Assembly (NCBI GenBank): GCA_026184775.1 | Contig: JANCYW010000015.1 | Span: forward strand, 124,001 to 188,000 | Source: Cyanidium caldarium | Lineage: Eukaryota > Rhodophyta > Bangiophyceae > Cyanidiales > Cyanidiaceae | Direction: 5' to 3' | DNA length: 64,000 nucleotides | Shown here: in pieces, positions 55,470 through 64,000 of the stretch | How positions within the stretch are numbered: position 1 is the stretch's first letter | How the letters are laid out: every line of letters begins with the position of its first letter | Program-made: the position numbers and the translations under genes | Notes under the pieces: model-generated | Databases searched by the model: none | The model's input: only the letters and a program-made list of their open reading frames with translations | What the model was told of the DNA's origin: nothing

Positions 55470-57713
55470 TCAGGCAGCGTCGGGCTCCAGCAGACATCGC
55501 GAGGCGAGCAGGCCGCGCAGCATCTCCTCCATTGGCGCCAGCGGCACGGAATCCGAATGGGATGGCCCGACAATGCCTCCTTCCTCCTCCTCTTCATCAT
55601 CGTCGCCCGCGGACACCACCGTCGTGTGCCACGCCTCTAGCAGCGCATAAATGCCGTCGCGGTCGGCGGACCAGGGTATGCTCGTCTCCGCGGTGTCCTC
55701 GCCCGACACATATTGCGCCAACAGGGACAGCACCCGTGTTCGGTACCGTTCGGGCAATCCGCTGCCGCCCAACAATGACACCGCCCGCGCGTACGCGTCT
55801 CGTCGCAGGGCCGCGGCCGATGCCGATGTCGCCGAATCGTCCGCCGCCAGCGCCGCAATGTCGGCCAGGAATTCGCTCAGATACGTGATATAGGCGCGAT
55901 GTGGTTCGGGTGGGAGAGCGCTGGCGGCTATATCCAAGTTTTCCAACAGCGCCAACGCGGCGGTCCGGTCGCCCGACGACCGATCCGCCCATGCCCGCTG
56001 CACCTTCGCCAACACGCGGTGCACGGCGCGCTTCGCCCGTTCGGCCTCCCCGGCACGACTCCATTCGTAAAAGGCCACGCTGTCCCGGCCGGCACGCTCA
56101 GCACGCTCAGCACGCTGACGCGAACACTGCACCACGGCCGAGCTGGCGGTACCAAGGTGTTCGTCGGGCAACTCAGCGGTCATCGCCACCTCCTCGAGGG
56201 CGGCGGTTGCACTCGACGACACTGCCGCCGCCCTGATATCCGCCATCCGTGCCGGAGATGTTATGGTGCCTGCATAGCGCAGGCCGATTCGCCAGGCCGA
56301 CGGCGGCAGCTGCCGCGACAGGTGCTCGGCGTATTCGCTCACAAGGCGATCGCGCACCGCTCGACTCCCGCGCAGCGTGCACTGCAACAAGTCGGCCAGA
56401 TGCGCTGCGCTCCAGCGGCCGTACCGCAGCCGCGACAGCACCACCACACATTCGTCAGCGTTCCCGTACGCCGCGGCTCGTAGCGCCCACTGCACCATGG
56501 CGGCGGTGGTGACTGTGGGGGCACCGCACTCGGCCACCCCGCTCGCACCGGGCGGCGTGGTGGGAAAGCGCCGCTCAGCCGTCTCGGCCGCCGTTTGCAG
56601 GCACGACAGAATGGCGCCGTCGCCGCGGGTTCGATACGTTAGCGTGGCCACAAATTCCTCGCTCCAACAGCGCGTGGCCGGCGCGGGGAAGGCCGCCATT
56701 CCACCCAGCGCTTGCAGCAATTGCCCGACGGCCGACGGCAGCGCCAGAGTCGTCTCTGCATCCTCGCGGTCGGCGTTGCCATCGCAGGCGTCGCTGCCGC
56801 ATTCCAGCTCGCGCGCTACCGCCACGCAGTCCTCCTGCCATGCCGTCCAACGCGCATCGGCGTGCGTGGGCGGCGCCTCCTGCAGCGCCACCGCCAGCAA
56901 GGACAGCGGCTCCGTCGAGACGTCCGCGGACGCGTCGTCGCCGACCCGGCTCCCACTCCCTTGACCGTGTTCATGCCACCGCACGCACTGACAGGCGTCC
57001 GCGCGTCTGCCCAACGCGCACCATCGCGCCACCCGCTGCAATAGCGCCCGCCCTCCGGACGCAGTTTCGGTCGATGCGGCCGCCTCCGCGCCAACGTCGG
57101 CCTCCATCGTGGCAGTGAGCGGCACCAGCAACTCTGCCACCTGCAGATCCAGTGGCACTGACGCTGCATACCGCCTATCCTCGACGCCCTCCAGAAACGC
57201 CAGGGCGCAGAGGTCCCACACCGCCGCCGCTCCCACCAACGCCTCCAGCGCCGCGACCCGCTCCGCCCCCGCCTCCACTCCCTCCCACGCCCGCACCGCT
57301 TCGGCGAGCGCCGCGTGGTATTGCCCGAACGCTGCCCGCACCGACGACCCCGGCGGCACTGCCACCGCCTCGTCGTGCAGCGCCCGAAACACCGCGTAGC
57401 CGCTGCGGGCCAGGTACTGCTCCACCCGATCGTCCATGAGATGAGCGTTGAACCCAATTTCCGACTCCACGACTAGCGTGAGGAGGTTTCGCAGTTCATC
57501 AGGAACAGGTTTGACTTTGTGTTGCGTCCTCGAGGCATGCCCTGCTTCCCGCGATGACCTCCGACTCCCGCTGCAGCCGCAAGTCGGTTGCCGGTCGGCG
57601 CTCGTCGAACGATTTCGCGCCCGCCGCCGCCGACCTCGACATCGCGGCGTTGCGGCACGACGTCCGCCGCGGGTGATCGACCACTGCATCGTCCATAAAA
57701 GAGGTGATTGCAT
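55470..57713 (-). CDS. nucleoporin NUP85-like (Y-complex)
   Basis: A 747-residue, almost wholly alpha-helical protein. The C-terminal half aligns with the pattern of NUP85/Nup75. It shows [20 protein letters not shown], matching 'YA.GL....LWQLGVDYF' in vertebrates; then a helical repeat with [20 protein letters not shown]. The segment [20 protein letters not shown] matches 'RLGSALSWSIRAKDA', and [12 protein letters not shown] then AYARAVSLL matches the C-terminal block. NUP85 is a scaffold of the nuclear pore outer ring. An acidic [10 protein letters not shown] loop lies near the C-terminus. ATGs at 57713, 57689 and 57437 are possible; sequence before 57437 ([20 protein letters not shown]) looks coding, favouring an upstream start. 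Confidence 0.6.
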   Translation of the reverse strand: MQSPLLWTMQWSITRGGRRAATPRCRGRRRRARNRSTSADRQPTCGCSGSRRSSREAGHASRTQHKVKPVPDELRNLLTLVVESEIGFNAHLMDDRVEQYLARSGYAVFRALHDEAVAVPPGSSVRAAFGQYHAALAEAVRAWEGVEAGAERVAALEALVGAAAVWDLCALAFLEGVEDRRYAASVPLDLQVAELLVPLTATMEADVGAEAAASTETASGGRALLQRVARWCALGRRADACQCVRWHEHGQGSGSRVGDDASADVSTEPLSLLAVALQEAPPTHADARWTAWQEDCVAVARELECGSDACDGNADREDAETTLALPSAVGQLLQALGGMAAFPAPATRCWSEEFVATLTYRTRGDGAILSCLQTAAETAERRFPTTPPGASGVAECGAPTVTTAAMVQWALRAAAYGNADECVVVLSRLRYGRWSAAHLADLLQCTLRGSRAVRDRLVSEYAEHLSRQLPPSAWRIGLRYAGTITSPARMADIRAAAVSSSATAALEEVAMTAELPDEHLGTASSAVVQCSRQRAERAERAGRDSVAFYEWSRAGEAERAKRAVHRVLAKVQRAWADRSSGDRTAALALLENLDIAASALPPEPHRAYITYLSEFLADIAALAADDSATSASAAALRRDAYARAVSLLGGSGLPERYRTRVLSLLAQYVSGEDTAETSIPWSADRDGIYALLEAWHTTVVSAGDDDEEEEEGGIVGPSHSDSVPLAPMEEMLRGLLASRCLLEPDAA

Positions 57714-57884
57714 CGCACCCCACTCATCCACTCAGAAACCATGCCGAGAGGGTGGTCATGGAGGCTTGAACGCGCTTCCGCCCTGCAATGGGCTGCCACG
57801 GTGACGACACCCTCCTGCGTCGCCTGGTTGGCGGCCGGCGGTCGGTGTCTGGTGACGTGGGCAACTCCGAGGCGACTCGCCGCG

Positions 57885-59525
57885 ATGACCCGAATACCGC
57901 GCCCATTCTCCACGCGATGGCGGCGCTGTGCGGCTGCGCCTCGGCGTCGCTGTGCGGTGGTCGTGGCGTCTTCAGCGCGGTCGGGCGCACCGGCGGCCGG
58001 GCAGGCGGCGGTAGAGGATGCGTCGACGTTGCGGCGGGTGCGTTTGGAGAAGGCAGCGGCCATGCGGGCGGCGGGCGTGAATCCGTATGCGTACCGATAC
58101 GATGTGACACACTCGGCAGCGCAGCTGCTGGCCGAGTTCGCCGATGTGGCGGACGGCGAGGTGCGCAACGACGTGCAGGTGGCGGTGGCCGGGCGGGTGA
58201 TGAACCGGCGCGTGTTCGGCAAACTGGCCTTTTTCACGCTACAAGATGACAGTGGCAGCATCCAGTTGTATTTGGAGAAGCAGCGCATCAGCGAATGCAT
58301 GGACGCGCGCCTGCCGGATGCTTTTGCGCGCCTGAAGCAGTGGACCGATGCGGGCGACCTGTTGGGCGCCAGCGGCTCCATCCGCCGCACCGAGAAGGGC
58401 GAGCTGTCGGTGTACGTGAAGGAGTGGCAGATGCTCACCAAAGCGCTGCAGCCGCTGCCGGACAAGTGGCACGGTTTGACGGATGTGGAGAAGCGGTATC
58501 GGCAGCGACACCTGGACATGATCGTGAACCGCGAGGCGCGGGACACGCTGCGCAAGCGTGCGCTCATCGTGCAGGCCATGCGACGGTATCTGGATGAACG
58601 CGGCTTTCTGGAGATGGAGACGCCGGCACTACATCGCCAGGCCGGCGGCGCCGAGGCGCGACCGTTCCGCACCTACCACAACGCGCTGCAGACGGATCTG
58701 ACGCTGCGCATCGCCACCGAGCTGCACCTGAAGCGGCTCATGGTGGGCGGGTTCGAGCGCGTGTACGAACTGGGGCGCGTGTTCCGCAACGAGGGCGTCA
58801 GCACGCGGCACAATCCCGAATTCACCAGTGTCGAGATATACCAGGCGTACGCCGACTACCACGACATGATGCGTCTCACCGAGGAGTTGATACACCACAT
58901 CGCGCTGCGCGTGAACGGCAGCGCGCAGGTGGCGTATCAGGGCGTGCAGCTGGACTTGACGCCGCCCTGGCGACGGGTGCCGCTGCACGAGTTGGTGCGC
59001 GACAAGACGGGGGTGGATCTGGGCGACGCCGACTGCACCCTGGAGCGGGCGTTGGAGGTGGCGCGCGATGCCGGTTGCGACGTGCAGACTCGACACAAAG
59101 CGTCGGTGGGCGAGGTGGCGGCGGTGCTGTTCGAGGAGCTGTGCGAGCGCGAGCTGGTGCAGCCGACGTTTGTGACGGATTACCCGGTGGAGGTGAGCCC
59201 GCTCGCCAAGCCGCATCGCACGGCGCGTGGCCTGGTGGAGCGTTTCGAGCTCTACTGCGCCGGGCGCGAGACCGCCAACGCCTTCTCCGAGCTGACCGAT
59301 GCGGTGGATCAGCGTGAGCGCCTGGAGGCGCAGGCTGCCAAGAAGGCCGCCGGCGACGAGGAGGCCTGCGACGTAGATGAAGAGTTTCTGGAGGCGTTGG
59401 AGACGGGCATGCCGCCCGCTGGCGGTCTGGGCATCGGGGTGGACCGGCTGGTGATGTTGCTGACCGGTGCGGGCACCATTCGCGACGTGATCGCGTTTCC
59501 GTTATTGCGGCCGACGGAATCCTAG
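57885..59525 (+). CDS. lysyl-tRNA synthetase, class II, organellar
   Basis: Charges tRNA(Lys), here probably in mitochondria and/or plastid. The 546-residue form starts [15 protein letters not shown], an Arg-rich presequence; an ATG at 57741 would lengthen it by 48 residues. The anticodon-binding OB-fold ([34 protein letters not shown]) is followed by catalytic motif 1 ([20 protein letters not shown] to [20 protein letters not shown]), motif 2 ([20 protein letters not shown]) and motif 3 ([14 protein letters not shown]). All class II catalytic residues are present. Bacterial-type spacing supports organellar origin. Very close, divergent pairing with the NUP85-like gene (27 to 171 bp depending on starts). 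Confidence 0.92.
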   Translation: MTRIPRPFSTRWRRCAAAPRRRCAVVVASSARSGAPAAGQAAVEDASTLRRVRLEKAAAMRAAGVNPYAYRYDVTHSAAQLLAEFADVADGEVRNDVQVAVAGRVMNRRVFGKLAFFTLQDDSGSIQLYLEKQRISECMDARLPDAFARLKQWTDAGDLLGASGSIRRTEKGELSVYVKEWQMLTKALQPLPDKWHGLTDVEKRYRQRHLDMIVNREARDTLRKRALIVQAMRRYLDERGFLEMETPALHRQAGGAEARPFRTYHNALQTDLTLRIATELHLKRLMVGGFERVYELGRVFRNEGVSTRHNPEFTSVEIYQAYADYHDMMRLTEELIHHIALRVNGSAQVAYQGVQLDLTPPWRRVPLHELVRDKTGVDLGDADCTLERALEVARDAGCDVQTRHKASVGEVAAVLFEELCERELVQPTFVTDYPVEVSPLAKPHRTARGLVERFELYCAGRETANAFSELTDAVDQRERLEAQAAKKAAGDEEACDVDEEFLEALETGMPPAGGLGIGVDRLVMLLTGAGTIRDVIAFPLLRPTES

Positions 59526-59584
59526 GAGAGGAGGGAGCGCGCGCCGACAAACGATAACCGCGGCGATGTAGCGGCTCACCGCCT

Positions 59585-60505
59585 CTACGTTGATGATCGG
59601 GAGGCAGACACCGCCGTCCATATGGTGGCCAAACTGATGCACGACGAGAGCACGCCGCAAGCGCCTTCGGTCACGGCCTCGACGCGATGGCACTGGAGCC
59701 ACCCCAGCGGCGTCTGATGCACTTCCGCGGCCGCGGTGACGACATCGGCGAGCTGTCGCGCCATCGCCAGCTGATCGAGAAGCGACTCCGGTGGCGAGCG
59801 TACGGGTGGCAGCGTCGGCGTCGGTGCCAATGTGGTGGTGGGCGTTTCCGGCAGCATCAACCAACTTTCTAACGGTATGCGCGCCCGAAGTCGTGGTCGT
59901 CGTGGTCGTCGGCCCGACCAACTTACCGTTTTCGGACGTCGTGGCCGTCCATACCCCCACCACCCCGTCAGCAGCATATGCAGCGCGTCGGCGCTGGCCG
60001 CCCCGAGCCACGCATACCCTGACCAAAGGTCGATGCGCGCCTCGTGCTTCGCGGCGAACGCCAGCAGGCCGGTGCGAGCGAACCACACCCCATGATCCAA
60101 CAGATAATACGCCAGGTCGAACAGTTGCGCCAGCGCTCGCAGCACCCCTGCAAGCCGCCTCTCCATCGTTGCAGGCGCCTTGTCGCTGCCGCCGGTCGGT
60201 CGGGGTGCGCATCGAGCTCGCCACTGCGCCCGCAGCACCAAGACGCACTCCACCTCCCGTCCAAACCGCAGCACTTTCCGAGTGGCGCTCATGGCCGAGC
60301 GCAATCGCGTCAGCTTGTCCACCGCCCACGCCATGCCCTGGGGCGGTGTGCCCGGCCCCAACAGTGCCCGCAACAGCATGCAACTGTACTGCACGACGCG
60401 CAGCGAGCGATCGCGCCCATCGGTGCGCTTCAGAAAGGCCACCAGCCGCGGCCCGTAAACACCGACCACTTCAGCGTGTTGGCAATGCGTGGCGGTGGCA
60501 TTCAT
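59585..60505 (-). CDS. PEX11: peroxisomal membrane protein PEX11
   Basis: Membrane-shaping protein for peroxisome elongation and division. In 306 residues the N-terminal amphipathic part has the PEX11 signature VAFLKRTDGRDRSLRVVQYS and SAMSATRKVLRFGREVEC. A central membrane-associated helix follows (VLRALAQLFDLAYYLLDHGV, WFARTGLL), and a C-terminal hydrophobic segment (ACGVLSSCISLATIWTAV) anchors the protein. A low-complexity insert (about 185-240) is longer than usual. The ATG at 60505 gives the expected start. It is convergent with the lysyl-tRNA synthetase gene (59 bp). Confidence 0.9.
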   Translation of the reverse strand: MNATATHCQHAEVVGVYGPRLVAFLKRTDGRDRSLRVVQYSCMLLRALLGPGTPPQGMAWAVDKLTRLRSAMSATRKVLRFGREVECVLVLRAQWRARCAPRPTGGSDKAPATMERRLAGVLRALAQLFDLAYYLLDHGVWFARTGLLAFAAKHEARIDLWSGYAWLGAASADALHMLLTGWWGYGRPRRPKTVSWSGRRPRRPRLRARIPLESWLMLPETPTTTLAPTPTLPPVRSPPESLLDQLAMARQLADVVTAAAEVHQTPLGWLQCHRVEAVTEGACGVLSSCISLATIWTAVSASRSST

Positions 60506-60964
60506 GCCCCTGCGCGGTGCACGCTACGTCTCCGGCCCGACAGCTCGGCGTGAGAAGCGATCCCGGCGACCGCTGCCGCCGCCGGTCTGCGGCTCGGAAT
60601 TCCAACGGTGCCACCGACCTGCGCCTCCCTGACACGTGGTCAGCTGCGGGCCACTAGGTGGGACGTTTTGAACGGGTGTCGATCGGCGTCGTCATGAGTG
60701 TTTCCGATGCGAAGGAGCACGATGCCGTTCGACGCTCAGCAAGCGGGTGCGAGTCCCGGGTCGAGAGGCGCGCCAACGAGCGGACGGTAGGTGGCGGCTG
60801 CAAGTGGGCCACAGACCGGACGTGTGAGCACGCGCACGCACGGCTCTGTTGCATATACCCAATACGTTTAACCCCGGTGCATTGGCGTGGACAAGCGACA
60901 GTTCCAGAAGCTCCCCGTCGATCTCTCTCTCTCTCTCTGCATACCCACCCACACATTCCCCATG
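60506..60964. other. intergenic, 459 bp
   Basis: Upstream of PEX11 and downstream of the acidic unknown gene. A (CT)n tract lies at about 60929-60944. Open frames here are Arg/Ser-rich shadows; no gene recognised. Confidence 0.4.
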
Positions 60965-62149
60965 TCACGGGCGACGGTGGTGGTGGTGGTGGTGGTGGAG
61001 CGAGGATAAGGGCGTGGCGGGGTGATGGCGGCGTCCGAGTTTCGGCAGCAGCGCGGCGATAAACGCCAGCACGCGCTGCATCAGCAGCACCACTTTGGCC
61101 AAGAACGCCAGCAAGCCCGCTTTTTTGGGCGCCGGCGATGGCGGCTCTTCGGTGTCCGCCGGCTCCGACGGCGACATCATCCCTTCCTCCAGGGCGGGCG
61201 CCATGGCGTCGCCCATATCGGCAGTGTCCATCGCGGCAGTCGGTGTCGGCTCGCGGTGCTGACGGCGTTTGCGAGCGCCAAACGGCATCGACGGGTCATA
61301 ACGCGCGTTGCCGGAGTTTTGCGGCGTCCACCCGAGTTTGGCAGCGTACGTGATATCGAGGCGCTGCCGCCCCAGCTCCACCGAGGTGATGCCGGTGGGC
61401 GCGGCATAGCCTTCCGCCTCCTCCATATCGGGCTGCGCCTCGGAGTGGTCCACGGACCCTTCCAGTTCCTCCTCATAGCGTGACGGCTCATCGGGCACGC
61501 CCTCCATCATGACGGCCGACGGCTGCAACGTGCCATCAGCGTCGTCAGTGGATGCATCTCGGTCCGGCGATGCCGCACTCGGATTCTCCAACGACTGCGT
61601 GTCGGTCGAGGTGCCGTTGCCGCCGACGCGCTCCTCATCTTCTCCGTCATCGCACGTTTCCGCGGAGGCGTCGCGCAAAATGCGCAACGTCGAGCGGGGC
61701 AGGAAACTGCGGCGCGGCGCCGCCTCCTGGTCGTCTGCGGCAGCGTCCTCATCTCGCGGCAGCTTCTTCGCCACCTCCCGCACCATACTCTGCTGCGGCG
61801 ACTCGGCCTCACCGCCGCACGCCTCCTCCTCCACCGCCTCCAGGGTGTCGTCGACGGCGGCCGCCTCGGCCTCCTCGTCGGTGGCCGTCTCCGCCTGCAG
61901 CTCATCGCCCTCGGCGGCACTCAGCTGCCACACACTCGCCCGCCCAAAGCGCCGACGGTTCAAGTCCTTCATGCGCTGCGCAAAGAAAAACCGACGCTGG
62001 TGCAGCCCGCTCATCATGTACACCGAGACTCGCGTCGGCGCGCCGCCCAACCACTCCCGACGACTACAACACAGCCGGCGCGACCGCCCATCGGCGACGC
62101 TGCCACGCGACACAATCGCACTCGAGAATGCGAACATGATCAACTGCAT
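60965..62149 (-). CDS. acidic unknown protein with C-terminal hydrophobic segment
   Basis: A 394-residue protein. The N-terminus (MQLIMFAFSSAIVSRGSVAD, then Arg/Ser-rich to about 70) resembles a plastid or mitochondrial leader, and a basic motif MKDLNRRRFGR follows. Residues 75-255 are strongly acidic and disordered. A conserved-looking segment TYAAKLGWTPQNSGNARYDP follows, then a hydrophobic or amphipathic stretch at about 342-364 (LLAFLAKVVLLMQRVLAFIA). A terminal run of seven histidines arises from a (GTG)n repeat at 60976-60998. I do not recognise the family. Membrane association at an organelle is inferred from the ends; the histidine run is natural microsatellite coding, not a vector tag. 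Confidence 0.6.
   Translation of the reverse strand: MQLIMFAFSSAIVSRGSVADGRSRRLCCSRREWLGGAPTRVSVYMMSGLHQRRFFFAQRMKDLNRRRFGRASVWQLSAAEGDELQAETATDEEAEAAAVDDTLEAVEEEACGGEAESPQQSMVREVAKKLPRDEDAAADDQEAAPRRSFLPRSTLRILRDASAETCDDGEDEERVGGNGTSTDTQSLENPSAASPDRDASTDDADGTLQPSAVMMEGVPDEPSRYEEELEGSVDHSEAQPDMEEAEGYAAPTGITSVELGRQRLDITYAAKLGWTPQNSGNARYDPSMPFGARKRRQHREPTPTAAMDTADMGDAMAPALEEGMMSPSEPADTEEPPSPAPKKAGLLAFLAKVVLLMQRVLAFIAALLPKLGRRHHPATPLSSLHHHHHHHRRP
60976..60998. repeat. (GGT)n microsatellite inside a coding region
   Basis: Trinucleotide run that encodes the C-terminal histidine stretch of the acidic unknown protein on the minus strand. Length variation between strains is likely. Confidence 0.8.
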
Positions 62150-62492
62150 CCTGCTGTTCTGTGCGGCACGCCACGAGAAGCGACCACCACCGCTGTGCGT
62201 ATCGGGGAGAGGCGGCCGCCTCGCCGAACCGCCAAATGCGCTTTGCCGCCAAATCGATCGGCCGCAGGCGCACTTGGGGTGCGGTCGATCCGGTAGGCAG
62301 CCTCACGTTATCCCGTGGGCATGTCCGGGACGGCCAGATCGCTGCATGCCCGACGCTGCTGCCGCATATCCCTCGCGTTTCGGCATCCTACGGTTTTGTC
62401 CGCGCTAGCGGCGCTGTATGTGCTGCGTGTGCGGCCGTCGGTATGTCTCGCATTGCACTTGTTCCGGCGCTTACGTGGCCTTCTTGGGGCGG
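62150..62492. other. intergenic, 343 bp
   Basis: Between the acidic unknown gene and the repeat-protein gene on the same strand. Nothing recognised. Confidence 0.4.
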
Positions 62493-64000
62493 TCATGGTG
62501 GGTTTGGGGGGGTGCGCACGGTGCCGTGGCGCTCGATGGCCGTCTGCATGCCGCGAAACTTGCGTATGGCCTCGGCCAGGTCGGAGCAGCCGGCACGCTT
62601 CAGCACGATGGCACCAATCAGGCCGTGATGGGCCAGGAACGCGCGCATCTCCGTGTCGGTGGTCCTCGGCGTCCAATAGCACGCCGGCTTGCGTTCCGGC
62701 GGTACGGGGGGGGGCGGATTGAGGTCGTTCGGGAAATAGACCAGCCACCTTTGTGCCAGGCGTCGTCGCGCGGCTCGCAGGCCGCCGCGCACGGTGGCCG
62801 GCGTGACCAAATCCCTCCAGCCGGCCATGTACAGGTCCTTCAGCGTCGGAATCCGCTGCAGCTGTTTCACCGCCGCGCTCAGCTCCCTGTCGACAGTCCG
62901 TTGCGTCCAGTACCCGTCGCGCTTACGCATCGGCGTGAGGGCGTCGATGCCGGGTATGACCTCGCCGGCGCCGGCCATCTCCCGCAATATTCCTTGCAGG
63001 CCGCCGTACCGACGCGCCGCCGCCGACAGCGGTCCTATGCCCGCCCGCAGCAGCGCGTCATACGTCGACCGCGTGCCGTGCAGGCGCACAAACGCCCTCA
63101 GCTCGTCGCAGACTCGGACTCTGGTCCAAAAACCCCACGGGCGCTATTCGGCGCGCGCGCGCGCTGGACCTCAGGCGGCGTCGAGCGAAGACGTTGTTGG
63201 GCGACGCGAAGGCCGCCCAACCTTTTCGACAGACTCAACAGGTCGCCTCGCCCCGCCAACAACAGCGCACTGTCGCTCAGCGTCCCGCTGTGGGCGTCGA
63301 CGAATGCCCGCAACTCTCCGTCGAAGCGCTCTTGCGTCCAGTAACCCATCGGCTTCGGTTCGCGTTGCAAAGCCTCCGGTTGCACGTCGGCGATGGCACC
63401 AGCTCCGGACTGGACACCCAATCGTTTCCACAACGCCCGCAGCCTGCCGTGTTCGTGTGCCGCGATCAAGAGGTCGTTGCGCCCGGCGGCCAACATTTCC
63501 GCCTTGCTGGGCACTCGACCGGACGAGCGCACCAAGTCGTGCGCCTCCTCATCCAAACGCTCCTGCGTTCGGTAGTGCGCGGGTTTGGCGGCCCCGGGCA
63601 ATTCACGCTGCAGCGCCAGCCCCGTACGCTTGGCCACCACCGCCACCCCGCCGCGCGTGGCAATGGGTCTCCGCAAGCTCGACGAGCCGTACAAATACAG
63701 CTGCGACAGGCTCGGCATCACCCCCGCACTCAGACCCGCCGTCTGAGCGACTTACACCACCTGATGGCGGAGGTAGTCGAAATCGGCATGCGGCGATGGC
63801 ACTTGTGACCGCGCCAGCATGTCGAGACGACGATTCAGGGTGCGGATACCGGCGAATTTGCCGACCGCCTCGGCCAGATCGTGGCGATACGCGGTGATGA
63901 GCCCACCGACCGAGGGCGCTATGTTGCGGGCCGCCTTACGCTGCTCCATGTACTGCAGCAGGTCGCGCCACATGTTCTCCCATATCCAGTAATTGCACGG
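62493..64000 (-). pseudogene. seven-unit 'YW-ER-ELraF' repeat protein, reading frame interrupted, 5' partial
   Basis: The minus strand from the right edge down to 62493 encodes seven tandem units of about 55-65 residues. Unit consensus is: YWTxERxxxELRAFV, a variable loop with P-S, L-x-x-AGRxDL, then GGLRxxxxRL. Units lie at about 63990-63812, 63790-63600, 63590-63410, 63370-63200, 63135-62950, 62910-62740 and 62690-62520. Clear examples are GYWTQERFDGELRAFV and GYWTQRTVDRELSAAV. The frame is broken twice: a TAA at 63760-63762 in the second unit, and a frame change near 63125-63140 between units four and five, although repeat sequence continues across both. The 5' end lies outside the window. 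Similar helical repeats occur, to my memory, in organelle-targeted proteins of algae and plants; the family is not identified here. It may be a decaying gene or carry sequence errors. Confidence 0.6.

Noticed and set aside
60976-60998. Histidine run at a C-terminus as a sign of vector sequence
   Set aside because: It is coded by a simple (GGT)n microsatellite and is followed by natural sequence; no vector or linker sequence is present.
63735-63765. A 13-base or 27-base intron at the stop in the repeat gene
   Set aside because: Both are shorter than normal nuclear introns and the bases removed appear to encode part of the repeat unit; kept only as a remote option.

Overview
The window reads as nuclear DNA of a small photosynthetic eukaryote with a very compact, GC-rich genome. 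About forty protein genes fill 64 kb (roughly one per 1.6 kb). Every recognised gene is a single open frame with no visible intron. Neighbouring genes are separated by tens to a few hundred bases, and one convergent pair overlaps in coding sequence. Eukaryote-only families dominate: NEDD8 E2, UCHL5, THOC1, NUP85, RRP5, PEX11 and YIPF. A plastid is indicated by an LPA1/REP27-family protein, an FKBP with a twin-arginine lumen signal, and a plastid-type HNH protein. A CRIB-containing PAK kinase and an EED-like Polycomb protein, with intronless compact genes, point best to a cyanidiophyte red alga. A Mamiellales-type green alga is the main alternative. This is inference; no rRNA or organelle marker is present.

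Layout. 1-10 kb: PAK-type kinase (cut by the left edge), RNF5-like E3, a small unknown gene, an Oxa1/Cox18-type insertase, UBC12, THOC1, DIM1 and DHX35. 10-20 kb: MoaE-type molybdopterin synthase overlapping DHX35, the LPA1-like plastid protein, SepSecS, a type II membrane protein, METTL17/Rsm22 and a mitoribosomal mS23-like protein 16 bp apart, then AdoMet decarboxylase with an upstream ORF. 20-34 kb: quinolinate phosphoribosyltransferase, a ubinuclein-like acidic protein, UCHL5, Msp1/ATAD1, a ChaN-like protein, the very large RRP5, and ribosomal protein eS28. 34-44 kb: a small coiled protein, a P-loop kinase, HNH protein, GST, EED-like WD40 protein, C2H2 protein, and a 1002-residue acyl-CoA-synthetase-like protein that has lost its ATP-binding signature. 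44-60 kb: DDX27/Drs1, PMS2, Pet127, YIPF, a seven-span membrane protein, lumenal FKBP, NUP85 and organellar LysRS. 60-64 kb: PEX11, an unknown acidic protein, and a seven-unit repeat protein with a broken reading frame running off the right edge.

Shared themes are cytosolic ribosome synthesis (DIM1, RRP5, eS28, DDX27), mitochondrial gene expression and membrane upkeep (insertase, METTL17, mS23, Pet127, Msp1, LysRS), ubiquitin/NEDD8 handling, and plastid maintenance. There is no sign of an operon-like pathway cluster, but the mS23-METTL17 pair is close enough to suggest a shared transcript. No tRNA, rRNA, CRISPR array, transposon or viral remnant was recognised.

Start codons were taken as ATG; several frames stay open upstream of the chosen ATG, and alternatives are noted.
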